A stretch of DNA of 64,000 nucleotides from an uncultured Prevotella sp. (GTDB lineage: Bacteria; Bacteroidota; Bacteroidia; Bacteroidales; Bacteroidaceae): NCBI GenBank assembly GCA_905202125.1, contig CAJKQX010000002.1, forward strand, positions 33,001 to 97,000, written 5' to 3'. Shown here piece by piece: positions 42,101-50,046 of the stretch. Numbering within the stretch: position 1 is the first letter of the stretch; the number at the start of each line of letters is the position of its first letter. Position numbers and translations under genes: made by a program. The notes under the pieces were generated by a model. That model made no database searches. It saw only the letters and a program-made list of their open reading frames with translations, and was not told where the DNA came from.

Positions 42101-42811
42101 ATGGAAATCAAGAAATCAAAACATGCCGATCTCTCCCGCAAGCGTCCCGCATGGTTTCTGCTGGGGCTGGTCTTCGTGCTCGCATCCCTGTATGCCGCAC
42201 TCGAATATACGGTCGGTCCCGACTACTTGTCGGACGAAGATGAGTTGCTCGAAGATATGTCGCTCGATATGAACATGTTTCCTATGGCCGACAGGGAGGA
42301 GATGGCCGTGATAGAGAAAGGACAGGCGGAGCGACCTTCTCCCGACAAGATAAAGGTGGTGGAAGAGGATGTGGTTCAGACCGTCGATGCCGAAGAGAAA
42401 GACGAGGAGTCTGACACGGACGGCAAACCCGGTATCGGGGAAGAGACCGAACTGCCCACAGAGGAACTCAAACTCGACGAGAAACCCCTTGAAGAACCGT
42501 TGGATTACACCATCGTGGAACAGTTGCCACAGTTTCCCGGAGGTATGGGCGCATTCGTGAGATGGCTGTCGTCCAATCTGAAATATCCTCCCGTGGCCAG
42601 GCAGAAGAATATACAGGGCCGCGTCACCGTGACGTTCATCATCAATACCGACGGCTCTGTGAGCGATGCCAAAGTGTCTGCCGCATGCCATCCGTTGCTC
42701 GATGGCGAAGCCATGAGGGTTGTCCGGCTCATGCCCAAGTGGACACCCGGCACAGACAAAGGTAAACCGTGCCGCACGTTGTTTGCCATTCCGATAGTAT
42801 TTAAAATTTAA
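42101..42811 (+). CDS. tonB: TonB-family energy transducer
   Basis: TonB couples the proton motive force to outer-membrane TonB-dependent receptors. The 236-residue product has a basic N-terminus, one membrane helix (about 18-36, WFLLGLVFVLASLYAAL), an acidic and Pro-poor linker rich in Glu and Asp, and a TonB C-terminal domain. That domain starts at FPGGMGAFVRWLSSNLKYPPVAR, with the motif GRVTVTFIINTDGSV. The usual Pro-rich spacer is largely replaced by acidic sequence. It leads a run of genes ending with TatD, while exbB and exbD lie about 3 kb downstream. Confidence 0.93.
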   Translation: MEIKKSKHADLSRKRPAWFLLGLVFVLASLYAALEYTVGPDYLSDEDELLEDMSLDMNMFPMADREEMAVIEKGQAERPSPDKIKVVEEDVVQTVDAEEKDEESDTDGKPGIGEETELPTEELKLDEKPLEEPLDYTIVEQLPQFPGGMGAFVRWLSSNLKYPPVARQKNIQGRVTVTFIINTDGSVSDAKVSAACHPLLDGEAMRVVRLMPKWTPGTDKGKPCRTLFAIPIVFKI

Positions 42812-42817
42812 AAATAT

Positions 42818-43792
42818 ATGTTGAAAGCAGATGAAATATTGCAGATAGTGAACAAATCACTTCAGACAATATCTTGTGACCGCAACCCGCAGTCGCTCTA
42901 CGACCCCGTGAAATATGTGCTGTCGATAGGCGGCAAACGCATACGGCCCGTGCTCATGTTGCTGGCCTACAACATGTTTAAGGACAACCCGCAGGCTGCC
43001 CTCATGCAGGCTTGTGCATTAGAAACCTATCACAACTACACACTCTTGCACGATGACCTCATGGACAACGCCGATCTGCGCCGCGGACATAAGACGGTGC
43101 ATCGCAAGTGGAACGCCAATACGGCCATTCTCTCGGGCGACTCGATGCTTGTGCTGGCATATCACTACATGGCGCAGTGTGATGCCGACAAACTGAAACC
43201 GGTGCTCGAACTGTTCACAGAGACGGCTCTTGAGATAGGCGAGGGACAGCAGTTTGACATGGATTTCGAATGTCGCAACGATGTGACCGAGCAGGAATAC
43301 ATCGATATGATAAGGCTGAAGACAAGCGTACTGTTAGCTTGCGCGCTCAAGATGGGAGCCATATTGGCCGACGCTTCGCAGAGTGATGCCGAGAATCTGT
43401 ATAAATTCGGAGAGCAGGTGGGACTGGCCTTCCAGTTGCAGGACGACTATCTTGACGTGTATGGCGACACCGCTGTCTTTGGCAAGGCGATTGGCGGCGA
43501 TATCGTATCCAACAAAAAGACATATATGCTCATCAATGCTCTGTGCCGTGCCGACAACAAGCAACGTGCCGAACTGGAGATGTGGATCAATGCCATCGAT
43601 TTTGATGAGAACGAGAAAATACAGGCCGTCACGCGCCTTTATAATGAAATAGGTATTGACAAACTGGCCGAGGGTAAGATAAATTATTATTTCGAACAGA
43701 GCAAAAAGTATCTAAATGCCGTCAGCGTGGACAAGGAACGCAAGGCCGAACTTGAAGACTATGTATCGCGGATGATGAAACGTAAGTATTGA
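42818..43792 (+). CDS. Polyprenyl (trans-isoprenyl) diphosphate synthase
   Basis: It elongates isoprenoid chains, most likely for quinones or undecaprenyl precursors. The 324-residue product has GGKRIRP (38-44), the first aspartate-rich motif HDDLMDNADLRRG (DD at 79-80, D83) and the second, FQLQDDYLDVYGD (D209, D210, D213). The residues upstream of the first motif (LETYHNYTLLHDD) contain small and aromatic residues and do not decide the chain length. It lies 6 nt after tonB. Confidence 0.95.
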   Translation: MLKADEILQIVNKSLQTISCDRNPQSLYDPVKYVLSIGGKRIRPVLMLLAYNMFKDNPQAALMQACALETYHNYTLLHDDLMDNADLRRGHKTVHRKWNANTAILSGDSMLVLAYHYMAQCDADKLKPVLELFTETALEIGEGQQFDMDFECRNDVTEQEYIDMIRLKTSVLLACALKMGAILADASQSDAENLYKFGEQVGLAFQLQDDYLDVYGDTAVFGKAIGGDIVSNKKTYMLINALCRADNKQRAELEMWINAIDFDENEKIQAVTRLYNEIGIDKLAEGKINYYFEQSKKYLNAVSVDKERKAELEDYVSRMMKRKY

Positions 43793-43851
43793 TTCAGCCC
43801 ATAATACCGAACCGACATTGTCTGAACGTCCAACCAAACAAATAGAGTGGT

Positions 43852-44550
43852 ATGCCATATCGCAGATTTCCGAAAACCGATGCAGCACGTCTGAAATCCC
43901 TGAAGACGCTGCTCGATAACAACGACATATACACGGTGCGCAACAACATCGTGGATTGGAAATTGCTGAATCAGGCCCAGTCTCTCTATGACAGGCTCTA
44001 CACCGCCTCCGGACAATACCGCCTGATGCTTAAGGCGCAAGCCCGCCATTCGGCCAAGATAGACAAGATGATGCACAACGCGACGATGTATGTGAGCCAT
44101 TTCCTGCAAGTGCTGTTCCTTGCCGTGGAACGTCGCGAAATCAAAAACATTCATCTCAATCTCTACGGTCTGACCGTAGACACCACAGCTCTGCCCAATA
44201 TCAAGACGGGGGAGGGTCTCGTGGAGTGGGCTCCAAAGATAATCGAAGGCGAGAAAACCCGTATAAAAAAAGGCGGACGGCCCATATACAACCCTACGAT
44301 AGGAATGGTTGCCACGCATTTCGACATATTCAAGGAGGCATACGACAAGCAGCGTACGCTCGTGGACAAGACACAAAAGGCCCTCGAACAGACTCGGGCG
44401 TTGCGTCCTGAAACCGACGAATTGCTGTTTGAAATATGGAATAAGGTAGAAAAACATTATGAGAACGAACCTCCCGAGGTGCGCTTCGCCAAATGCCGCG
44501 AACTGGGAGTGATTTATTATTATCGTCGTCACGAACCACATTTGTACTGA
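43852..44550 (+). CDS. Conserved protein of unknown function
   Basis: The 232-residue protein lacks a signal peptide or membrane helix. It is mostly alpha-helical and basic at the N-terminus (MPYRRFPKTDAARLKSLKTLL), with one hydrophobic helix segment HFLQVLFLAVERREI near 80. The middle contains LPNIKTGEGLVEWAPKIIEGEKTRIKKGGRPIYNPT in pieces, and the C-terminus is acidic-aromatic with ELGVIYYYRRHEPHLY. I do not recognise a domain. Similar genes next to TatD are familiar from Bacteroidales genomes. Its stop overlaps the TatD start (TGATG), which suggests coupling. Confidence 0.8.
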   Translation: MPYRRFPKTDAARLKSLKTLLDNNDIYTVRNNIVDWKLLNQAQSLYDRLYTASGQYRLMLKAQARHSAKIDKMMHNATMYVSHFLQVLFLAVERREIKNIHLNLYGLTVDTTALPNIKTGEGLVEWAPKIIEGEKTRIKKGGRPIYNPTIGMVATHFDIFKEAYDKQRTLVDKTQKALEQTRALRPETDELLFEIWNKVEKHYENEPPEVRFAKCRELGVIYYYRRHEPHLY

Positions 44551-45326
44551 TGGGATTTATTGATACGCATACACACATCGACGGCATCGAGTTTGCCGAT
44601 GATATAAACGAGACTGTAATCCGTGCCCGTGAGGCCGGATGCGAGAAGATGTTTGTCCCGGCCATCGATCTGAAATCGCTGGACACGGTGAACGCCGTCT
44701 GTTCGCGATACCCCGGATACGCTTATCCCATGATAGGTCTGCATCCCGAAGAGGTGAAGGCCGACTGGCAGTCGGTGCTCGCCTCGATGAAAACCATGAT
44801 TACGGAGGACGCTTCCTATATCGCTATAGGAGAGGTGGGATTGGACTATTACTGGTCGCGCGAGTTTGAGCGGGAGCAGTTGGACGCTTTCGAGGAACAG
44901 GTGAGATGGGCCGTGGAGTATCGTCTGCCGCTGATGATACACTGCCGTAAGGCGCAGAACGAGCTTGTGGCCATACTCCGACGCTATCAAGACAGACTCG
45001 CTGGTGGTGTTTTCCACTGTTTCACGGGAAATGAGAAAGAGGCTGCCGAACTTTTGTCGTTCGACAATTTCATGCTCGGCATAGGTGGTGTGCTCACCTT
45101 CAAGAAGAGTCATCTGCCCGAAATCCTGCCCTCCGCAGTGCCGCTCGACCGCATCGTTCTTGAGACCGACAGCCCTTATATGGCTCCCGTGCCGATGCGT
45201 GGCAAGCGCAACGAGAGTGCTTATATAGTGTATGTCATCGAACGGTTGGCGGAATGTTATGGTGTCACCAAAGACGAGATAATGCAACGCACAAACAATA
45301 ATGTGAAGCGCATTTTTAATGTCTAA
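44550..45326 (+). CDS. TatD family metal-dependent hydrolase (putative DNase)
   Basis: The 258-residue TIM-barrel metalloenzyme has FIDTHTHID at the N-terminus (metal ligands H7, H9), GEVGLDYYW, HCRKA, HCFTG and ETDSPY at the expected intervals. Family members act as Mg2+-dependent exodeoxyribonucleases or tRNA/D-aminoacyl-type hydrolases; the physiological substrate is unsure. The start at 44550 overlaps the upstream stop; a longer frame from 44493 is not needed. Confidence 0.94.
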   Translation: MGFIDTHTHIDGIEFADDINETVIRAREAGCEKMFVPAIDLKSLDTVNAVCSRYPGYAYPMIGLHPEEVKADWQSVLASMKTMITEDASYIAIGEVGLDYYWSREFEREQLDAFEEQVRWAVEYRLPLMIHCRKAQNELVAILRRYQDRLAGGVFHCFTGNEKEAAELLSFDNFMLGIGGVLTFKKSHLPEILPSAVPLDRIVLETDSPYMAPVPMRGKRNESAYIVYVIERLAECYGVTKDEIMQRTNNNVKRIFNV

Positions 45327-45381
45327 TCATTAAATTATTTTAAAATCTTCTCATAAAATCGGTATTCTTGCAGAAAAACAA

Positions 45382-45389
45382 TACTTTTG
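45382..45389 (+). promoter_or_regulatory. -7 box for tRNA-Ser and probably the exbB operon
   Basis: TACTTTTG fits TAnnTTTG and ends 12 nt before the mature tRNA. The -33 half is poor. No other match occurs before exbB. Confidence 0.45.
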
Positions 45390-45401
45390 CAGTCGATTAT
45401 T

Positions 45402-45489
45402 GGAAAGGTGCTCGAGTGGCTGAAGAGGCACGCCTGGAAAGCGTGTATACGTCAAAAGCGTATCGGGGGTTCGAATCCCCCTCTTTCCG
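45402..45489 (+). tRNA. tRNA-Ser (GGA)
   Basis: The gene is 88 nt long. The acceptor stem GGAAAGG pairs with TCTTTCC, with discriminator G. The anticodon stem is CACGC/GCGTG with loop CTGGAAA (anticodon GGA at 45436-45438). There is a long class II variable arm (TATACGTCAAAAGCGTAT region) and a T arm GGGGG-TTCGAAT-CCCCC. The 3' CCA is not encoded. Confidence 0.97.
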
Positions 45490-45508
45490 CACAAAAATTT
45501 CCTCGATT

Positions 45509-46363
45509 ATGAAAATCAAAATTGCACATTTTGCAATATCTTCATTATTAATCATCTTTTTTAGTTTGAATTGCATAGCTGCCGCTCCCGTGGTTCAGAC
45601 CAGTGTCGTCGGTGGTGCGGACAGCTTGATTTCTGCCGCTGATAGCGCCGCTGCCGATGTGGCGGATAATGCAGATGAGTACGCCTCCTCTGATGCCGAG
45701 TTCATGGAATTGGCCTCTGACGGAACACCGGGATTTCAAAAGGTGTTGAAAACCAAGTTTATTGAGGGTAACGCCCTGTTTATGTCTTTCGTGGCATTGG
45801 CATTGGTCATTGGACTTGCTTTTTGCATCGAGCGCATCATCTTCTTGAGCCTTTCTGAGATAAACGTACGAAAATTCATGGACGATCTTTACAAAAAGAT
45901 TGAGTCGGGGAATATAGAAGACGCCAAGATGCAATGTCGTGATACACGCGGACCGGTGGCTTCGATATGTTATCAGGGCTTGTTGCGAATCAACGAAACG
46001 CTCGAAAATATAGAAAAGTCGGTCGAGTCGTATGGCGCGGTGCAGATTGCCGCCCTCGAGAAAGGCTGCTCGTGGATAACAATGCTCATCGCCATGGCAC
46101 CGTCATTGGGATTCCTCGGCACAGTGATAGGCATCGTCATGTCGTTCGGACAGATACAGGCGGCCGGCGACATCAGTCCCACCATTGTGGCCTCGGGTAT
46201 GAAAGTGGCGCTGATAACGACCATTTTCGGTATCATCGTAGCAGTCGTATTGCAATTGTTTTACAATTATATCAATTCGCGAATCGACAATCTCACATCG
46301 CAGATGCAAGAGAGTTCAATCGAACTTATCGACTGTATCGTGAAATACAAACATTCCAGATGA
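45509..46363 (+). CDS. exbB: MotA/TolQ/ExbB proton channel family protein
   Basis: This is the inner-membrane proton channel that energises TonB. The 284-residue product starts at 45509; the longer open frame begins inside the upstream region and runs through the tRNA gene. It has an N-terminal hydrophobic signal-like helix (1-24), an acidic Ala-rich periplasmic stretch, and three further membrane helices. The last two carry the family sequence IAALEKGCSWITMLIAMAPSLGFLGTVIG and VASGMKVALITTIFGIIVAVVLQLF. The next gene overlaps by 4 nt (ATGA). It begins only 19 nt after the tRNA-Ser gene with no promoter between. Confidence 0.94.
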   Translation: MKIKIAHFAISSLLIIFFSLNCIAAAPVVQTSVVGGADSLISAADSAAADVADNADEYASSDAEFMELASDGTPGFQKVLKTKFIEGNALFMSFVALALVIGLAFCIERIIFLSLSEINVRKFMDDLYKKIESGNIEDAKMQCRDTRGPVASICYQGLLRINETLENIEKSVESYGAVQIAALEKGCSWITMLIAMAPSLGFLGTVIGIVMSFGQIQAAGDISPTIVASGMKVALITTIFGIIVAVVLQLFYNYINSRIDNLTSQMQESSIELIDCIVKYKHSR

Positions 46364-46866
46364 AACGGTTGAACATATCATCATGGTCGGCAGACAAGAT
46401 CTCTCGGATAGTCTTGTATGCCATTGTGGGCGCGATAGCTGTCGTGTTCGGATTGTTCTACACCGTGGGATATGACAGCCCTTATTATGAAAATCCCGAT
46501 TTCAATGCTCCAGAGCTTTCCGGAATGTTGATATGGTTTGTCCTCATTTTTATTGTGTTGGCATTTGTCTTGACCATCGTGACTGTTTGTGTCGTTTATC
46601 GTCGATGTGGCTGCAGCCAATCGATAATCAATGGAGTCAACCGTTCGCGCATTCTGCTGTCGGTTAACATGTTGCTGATAGTACTACTTTTGCTGACATT
46701 CCTCTGTGCATCATCCGCCCCGCTCATAATCAATGGCGAATCGTTCGACGACGTGCTGTCGCTAAAGACGGCCGATATGTTCGTGTCAACATCGTTCATC
46801 ATGATTGTGTTGTCTATATCTGCGATTGTCTTCGACACCGTGCGCAACCAACGAAACAGGAGATAA
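46360..46866 (+). CDS. Three-helix membrane protein of the exbB-exbD operon, unknown function
   Basis: The 168-residue protein starts at 46360 by ATGA overlap with exbB. It has hydrophobic helices at about 17-36, 52-78 and 95-120, and another at about 140-160. Between the second and third is a short loop YRRCGCSQSIINGVNRSR. I do not recognise a family. Its fixed position between exbB and exbD suggests an accessory subunit of this proton channel system. Confidence 0.82.
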   Translation: MKRLNISSWSADKISRIVLYAIVGAIAVVFGLFYTVGYDSPYYENPDFNAPELSGMLIWFVLIFIVLAFVLTIVTVCVVYRRCGCSQSIINGVNRSRILLSVNMLLIVLLLLTFLCASSAPLIINGESFDDVLSLKTADMFVSTSFIMIVLSISAIVFDTVRNQRNRR

Positions 46867-46869
46867 ACC

Positions 46870-47403
46870 ATGCTGATAAAGAGGAAACGGACACCTGTCT
46901 CTGGCATCAACGCGACATCGGTATCGGACATCTCGTTCATGTTGCTCTCATTCTTTCTTGTCATCTCTTCGATGGACACCAACAAGGGATTGTTGCAGCA
47001 ACTCTCGCCCGAGGACTCCAAACGTCATCCGCAGGAAACACTTGTCAACAAAGACGACCTCATGGCCTTTGTCATCGATAAGGACGATAAGCTCTACATG
47101 AACAAAAAGCCCATCGCCTTTGAACAGGTTCGTGATGAGGTACGCAAATTCATCCTCTCCAAAGGCACCAAACACATGATTTCGATAGAGGTTTCTCCTC
47201 AGACCAACTATAATGCGTATTTCCTCTTGCAGAACGAGATAGCAATGGCATACAACAAATTGCGCAATGCCATAGCCATTCGCAAATACGGTTGCAGTTA
47301 CAAACGTTGCAACAAAGAACAGAAAGAGGACATCCGTAAGATATGTCCACAAAAAGTCACAGAGATATATTCCGGAAAGGAGGACGAACATGCCCACATT
47401 TAA
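46870..47403 (+). CDS. exbD: ExbD/TolR biopolymer transport protein (first copy)
   Basis: The 177-residue product has a basic cytoplasmic N-terminus, one membrane helix SVSDISFMLLSFFLVISSMD with the conserved Asp (ISDISF position) needed for proton use, and a periplasmic TolR-like domain. It ends with an unusual basic, Cys-containing tail (KYGCSYKRCNKEQKEDI). A second, overlapping exbD follows. Two different ExbD copies per operon are common in Bacteroidetes. Confidence 0.92.
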   Translation: MLIKRKRTPVSGINATSVSDISFMLLSFFLVISSMDTNKGLLQQLSPEDSKRHPQETLVNKDDLMAFVIDKDDKLYMNKKPIAFEQVRDEVRKFILSKGTKHMISIEVSPQTNYNAYFLLQNEIAMAYNKLRNAIAIRKYGCSYKRCNKEQKEDIRKICPQKVTEIYSGKEDEHAHI

Positions 47404-47872
47404 AAGGAAACGTCGTCGCAGCTTCCTGATGATCAATACGGCTTCGCTGCCCGACCTGATTTTCACAGTTTTGTTTTTCTTCATGATGTCCACTCACATG
47501 CGCGATGAAAACAAAATGATCAGGTATGACGAACCCCGCGGCTCGGAACTGGCCGTATTCAACAAAAAACCGTGGATGGTGAATATGTATATCGGAATGC
47601 CATCGGACAAAAATGATGTCGACAAGACGGAAAAGATACGCATTCAGTTGAACGACCGATTCGTGCAACCCGACGAAATCGAAGAGTGTATCTCGCGCTA
47701 CGCATCGTCTCTGTCCGATGAGATGGCTGATGAACTGACTGTTGTCATCAAGGCCGACAAGGATGTTCCGATGTCTGTCATCGGTGAGGTGCGCAACTCA
47801 TTAAGAAAGGCAGATGTTCGCAAAATTATTTTTTCGGCATCCAATGGAAATAATAAATTAATGCAAAAGTGA
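47390..47872 (+). CDS. exbD: ExbD/TolR biopolymer transport protein (second copy)
   Basis: The 160-residue product overlaps the first exbD by 14 nt. It has a basic N-terminus KRKRRRSF, the membrane helix TASLPDLIFTVLFFFMMSTH with the conserved Asp, and a periplasmic domain ending in ELTVVIKADKDVPMSVIGEVRNSLRKADV, typical of ExbD. It completes the operon; the next gene has its own -7 box. Confidence 0.93.
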   Translation: MPTFKRKRRRSFLMINTASLPDLIFTVLFFFMMSTHMRDENKMIRYDEPRGSELAVFNKKPWMVNMYIGMPSDKNDVDKTEKIRIQLNDRFVQPDEIEECISRYASSLSDEMADELTVVIKADKDVPMSVIGEVRNSLRKADVRKIIFSASNGNNKLMQK

Positions 47873-47905
47873 TTGATTTTGTTTCTGTTTTTCATTATTT
47901 TATAC

Positions 47906-47913
47906 TACCTTTG
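47906..47913 (+). promoter_or_regulatory. -7 box for the Lrp/AsnC regulator
   Basis: TACCTTTG fits TAnnTTTG 17 nt before the start. TTTG at 47878-47881 is 24 nt away, beyond the usual spacing. Confidence 0.4.
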
Positions 47914-47930
47914 CACCAAATTTTTAACAT

Positions 47931-48422
47931 ATGGCATACCATAATTTAGATTTACTCGATAAGAAAATTCTTAAACTTATTGCCGAGGATGCCCGTATCC
48001 CGTTTCTTGAGGTAGCGCGGGTGTGCAATGTCAGTGGAGCAGCGATACACCAACGCATACAGAAACTCACCAATCTCGGCATTCTTAAAGGGTCGCAGTT
48101 CATCATCGATCCGGAAATGATAGGTTACGCCACCTGTGCCTACATCGGCCTGTGTCTTAAGGATCCGGAGAATTTCAGTGATGTTGTGGAATCATTGAAG
48201 AAGATACCCGAGGTTGTGGAGTGTCACTATACGACCGGAGGTTTTGATATGTTCATCAAAATCTATGCCTTCAACAATCACCATCTTCTTGATATCATAC
48301 ACGATAAACTGCAACCGTTGGGATTGTCGCGAAGCGAGACTATTATCTCGTTCAATGCCGCAATAAGCAGACAACTGCCCATTGGCAATATACCGTCGGA
48401 CGAGGATGAAGTGACGGAATAG
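47931..48422 (+). CDS. Lrp/AsnC family transcriptional regulator
   Basis: The 163-residue protein has an N-terminal helix-turn-helix (LDKKILKLIAEDARIPFLEVARVCNVSGAAIHQRIQKL, described in pieces) and a C-terminal RAM ligand-binding domain (TTGGFDMFIKIYAFNNHHLLDII). Lrp-type proteins sense amino acids and act as octamers or dimers. Bacteroidetes have a widely conserved copy of this type. Its target is unknown. Confidence 0.95.
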   Translation: MAYHNLDLLDKKILKLIAEDARIPFLEVARVCNVSGAAIHQRIQKLTNLGILKGSQFIIDPEMIGYATCAYIGLCLKDPENFSDVVESLKKIPEVVECHYTTGGFDMFIKIYAFNNHHLLDIIHDKLQPLGLSRSETIISFNAAISRQLPIGNIPSDEDEVTE

Positions 48423-48453
48423 GCGATTGTTGTCTGCGGAACGGGTAATACAG

Positions 48454-48493
48454 AATACGGCACTGATTTGTTTTGTGAAATCAGTGCCGTATT
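48454..48493 (+). terminator. Terminator of the Lrp gene
   Basis: A perfect 16-bp stem AATACGGCACTGATTT with its complement and an 8-nt loop, followed by TCTGTTT. Confidence 0.8.
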
Positions 48494-48514
48494 TCTGTTT
48501 CCGCAATACAATTA

Positions 48515-48709
48515 TCCCAAATCGTCATTAGAGTTCATGGCAGTTTTGGAGATTATATTTGTTGTATTGCGACCGTATTGTCGAAGGCATAGCGGGCTAT
48601 GGCGAGACAAGACGGGAAGCAAGACGACAAATAGAAGCCCAAAACACGTGAACAGACAATGCGATAATCATCAATCATGCCCATTGTCGGTCTAATGACC
48701 GATTTGGGA
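48515..48709. mobile_element. MITE-like element of about 195 bp with 18-19 bp terminal inverted repeats
   Basis: The left end TCCCAAATCGTCATTAGA (48515-48532) is the inverse of the right end TCTAATGACCGATTTGGGA (48691-48709) except for one inserted base. The inside has no coding frame of note. No target-site duplication can be confirmed. This fills the gap between the Lrp gene and folA. Confidence 0.6.
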
Positions 48710-48736
48710 TTCTCTCGAATTTTCAAAACGTTCGTT

Positions 48737-49219
48737 TTATTTCCTTGAATAGTTGCAGAAGGCGTATTCGTAATCGTGTTTCTCGTCCTTGCAGTGTTTT
48801 TCCTTGTTGGTCAGATGCCAGTCGTCGTACGGCGGAAAGAATCTGTCGCAGTGTTCTGGTGTATCGTTTATCTCCGTGAGCAACAGTCGGTCGGCATACT
48901 CTATGGCTTGTTCGTACACGCTGGCACCTCCGATGATGAACACCTCTTCGTCCTCTCCACAATGCTGCAACGCCTCTTCCAGCGAACCGTATTTCTCACA
49001 TCCGGCGTATTCGCCATCCTTTCGGCTCAGCACTATGTTCCTTCTGTTGGGCAGCGCGCCTTTGGGCAACGATTCGAAAGTATTCCGTCCCATGATGATG
49101 GTATGTCCGGTGGTGAGTGCCTTGAATCGTTTCAGGTCGTTGGGCAACCAATATAGCAGTTTGTTCTCAAAACCGATGCCGTGGTTTTTGGCCACTGCTG
49201 CAATTATATTTATTGTCAT
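48737..49219 (-). CDS. folA: Dihydrofolate reductase
   Basis: It reduces dihydrofolate to tetrahydrofolate. The 160-residue product has the typical N-terminus IIAAVAKNHGIGFENKLLYWLPNDLKRF, with W and the acidic D of the active site, then TTGHTIIMGRNTFESLP and the NADPH-binding IIGGASVYEQAIEYADRL. It is the last gene of the methyltransferase-thyA-folA operon, 32 nt after thyA, fitting the use of dihydrofolate made by ThyA. Confidence 0.97.
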   Translation of the reverse strand: MTINIIAAVAKNHGIGFENKLLYWLPNDLKRFKALTTGHTIIMGRNTFESLPKGALPNRRNIVLSRKDGEYAGCEKYGSLEEALQHCGEDEEVFIIGGASVYEQAIEYADRLLLTEINDTPEHCDRFFPPYDDWHLTNKEKHCKDEKHDYEYAFCNYSRK

Positions 49220-49251
49220 ATTGTAATGTTTTAAACGTTTTTTGCGTTATT

Positions 49252-50046
49252 TTAAACGCTTACGGTGGCCTTGATATGATCCCAAGGATCGTAGCCCTCG
49301 AGCCGGAAATCCTCATATTTGAAATCAAACAGGTCCTTCACATCGGGATTGAGAATCATCTTGGGCAACGGTCGCGGTGTTCGGGTAAGCTGCAACCGGG
49401 CTTGCTCAAGATGGTTGAGATAGAGGTGTGTGTCGCCTGTGGTGTGGATGAAATCACCTGCCTTGAGTCCCGTTGCTTGCGCCATCATCATCAGCAAGAG
49501 TGCGTACGATGCTATATTGAAGGGTACTCCGAGGAATGTGTCGGCCGAACGCTGATACAACTGCAACGACAGTCGGCCGTCGGCTACATAAAACTGGAAC
49601 AAGCAATGGCATGGAGGCAGGGCCATATCGTCCACCTCCGCCGGATTCCATGCACTCACCATCATTCTACGTGAGTCCGGATTGTGTTTCAACTGGTCGA
49701 TCACATTGCTTATCTGATCTATCGTTCCGCCTTTGTAGTCGGGCCATGAGCGCCACTGATGTCCGTACACCGGACCCAAATCACCGTTCTCATCGGCCCA
49801 TTCGTTCCATATTCTCACACCGTGCTCCTGCAGATATTTTACGTTGGTGTCGCCTTTCAGGAACCACAGCAGTTCGTATATGATGGATTTCAAGTGAAGT
49901 TTCTTGGTCGTGAGAAGAGGAAAACCGTCGTCGAGATTGAATCTCATCTGATTGCCGAAGACACTCATTGTCCCCGTGCCTGTGCGGTCGCCTTTCTGCG
50001 TTCCTTCTTTCAGTATGCGGTCAAGCAAGTCAAGATATTGTTTCAT
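49252..50046 (-). CDS. thyA: Thymidylate synthase
   Basis: It methylates dUMP to dTMP with methylene-tetrahydrofolate. The 264-residue product has the canonical short length and the catalytic C146 in PPCHCLFQF, preceded by [10 protein letters not shown] and followed by [21 protein letters not shown]. The start overlaps the end of the rRNA methyltransferase gene by 4 nt; folA follows. Confidence 0.98.
   Translation of the reverse strand: MKQYLDLLDRILKEGTQKGDRTGTGTMSVFGNQMRFNLDDGFPLLTTKKLHLKSIIYELLWFLKGDTNVKYLQEHGVRIWNEWADENGDLGPVYGHQWRSWPDYKGGTIDQISNVIDQLKHNPDSRRMMVSAWNPAEVDDMALPPCHCLFQFYVADGRLSLQLYQRSADTFLGVPFNIASYALLLMMMAQATGLKAGDFIHTTGDTHLYLNHLEQARLQLTRTPRPLPKMILNPDVKDLFDFKYEDFRLEGYDPWDHIKATVSV

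Noticed and set aside
45368..45508. N-terminal extension of ExbB
   Set aside because: It would translate through the complete tRNA-Ser gene. The ATG at 45509 gives a normal N-terminal helix.
48515..48709. Small regulatory RNA or gene in the gap after the Lrp gene
   Set aside because: The inverted ends explain the segment better as a MITE-like repeat; I see no promoter or terminator of its own.
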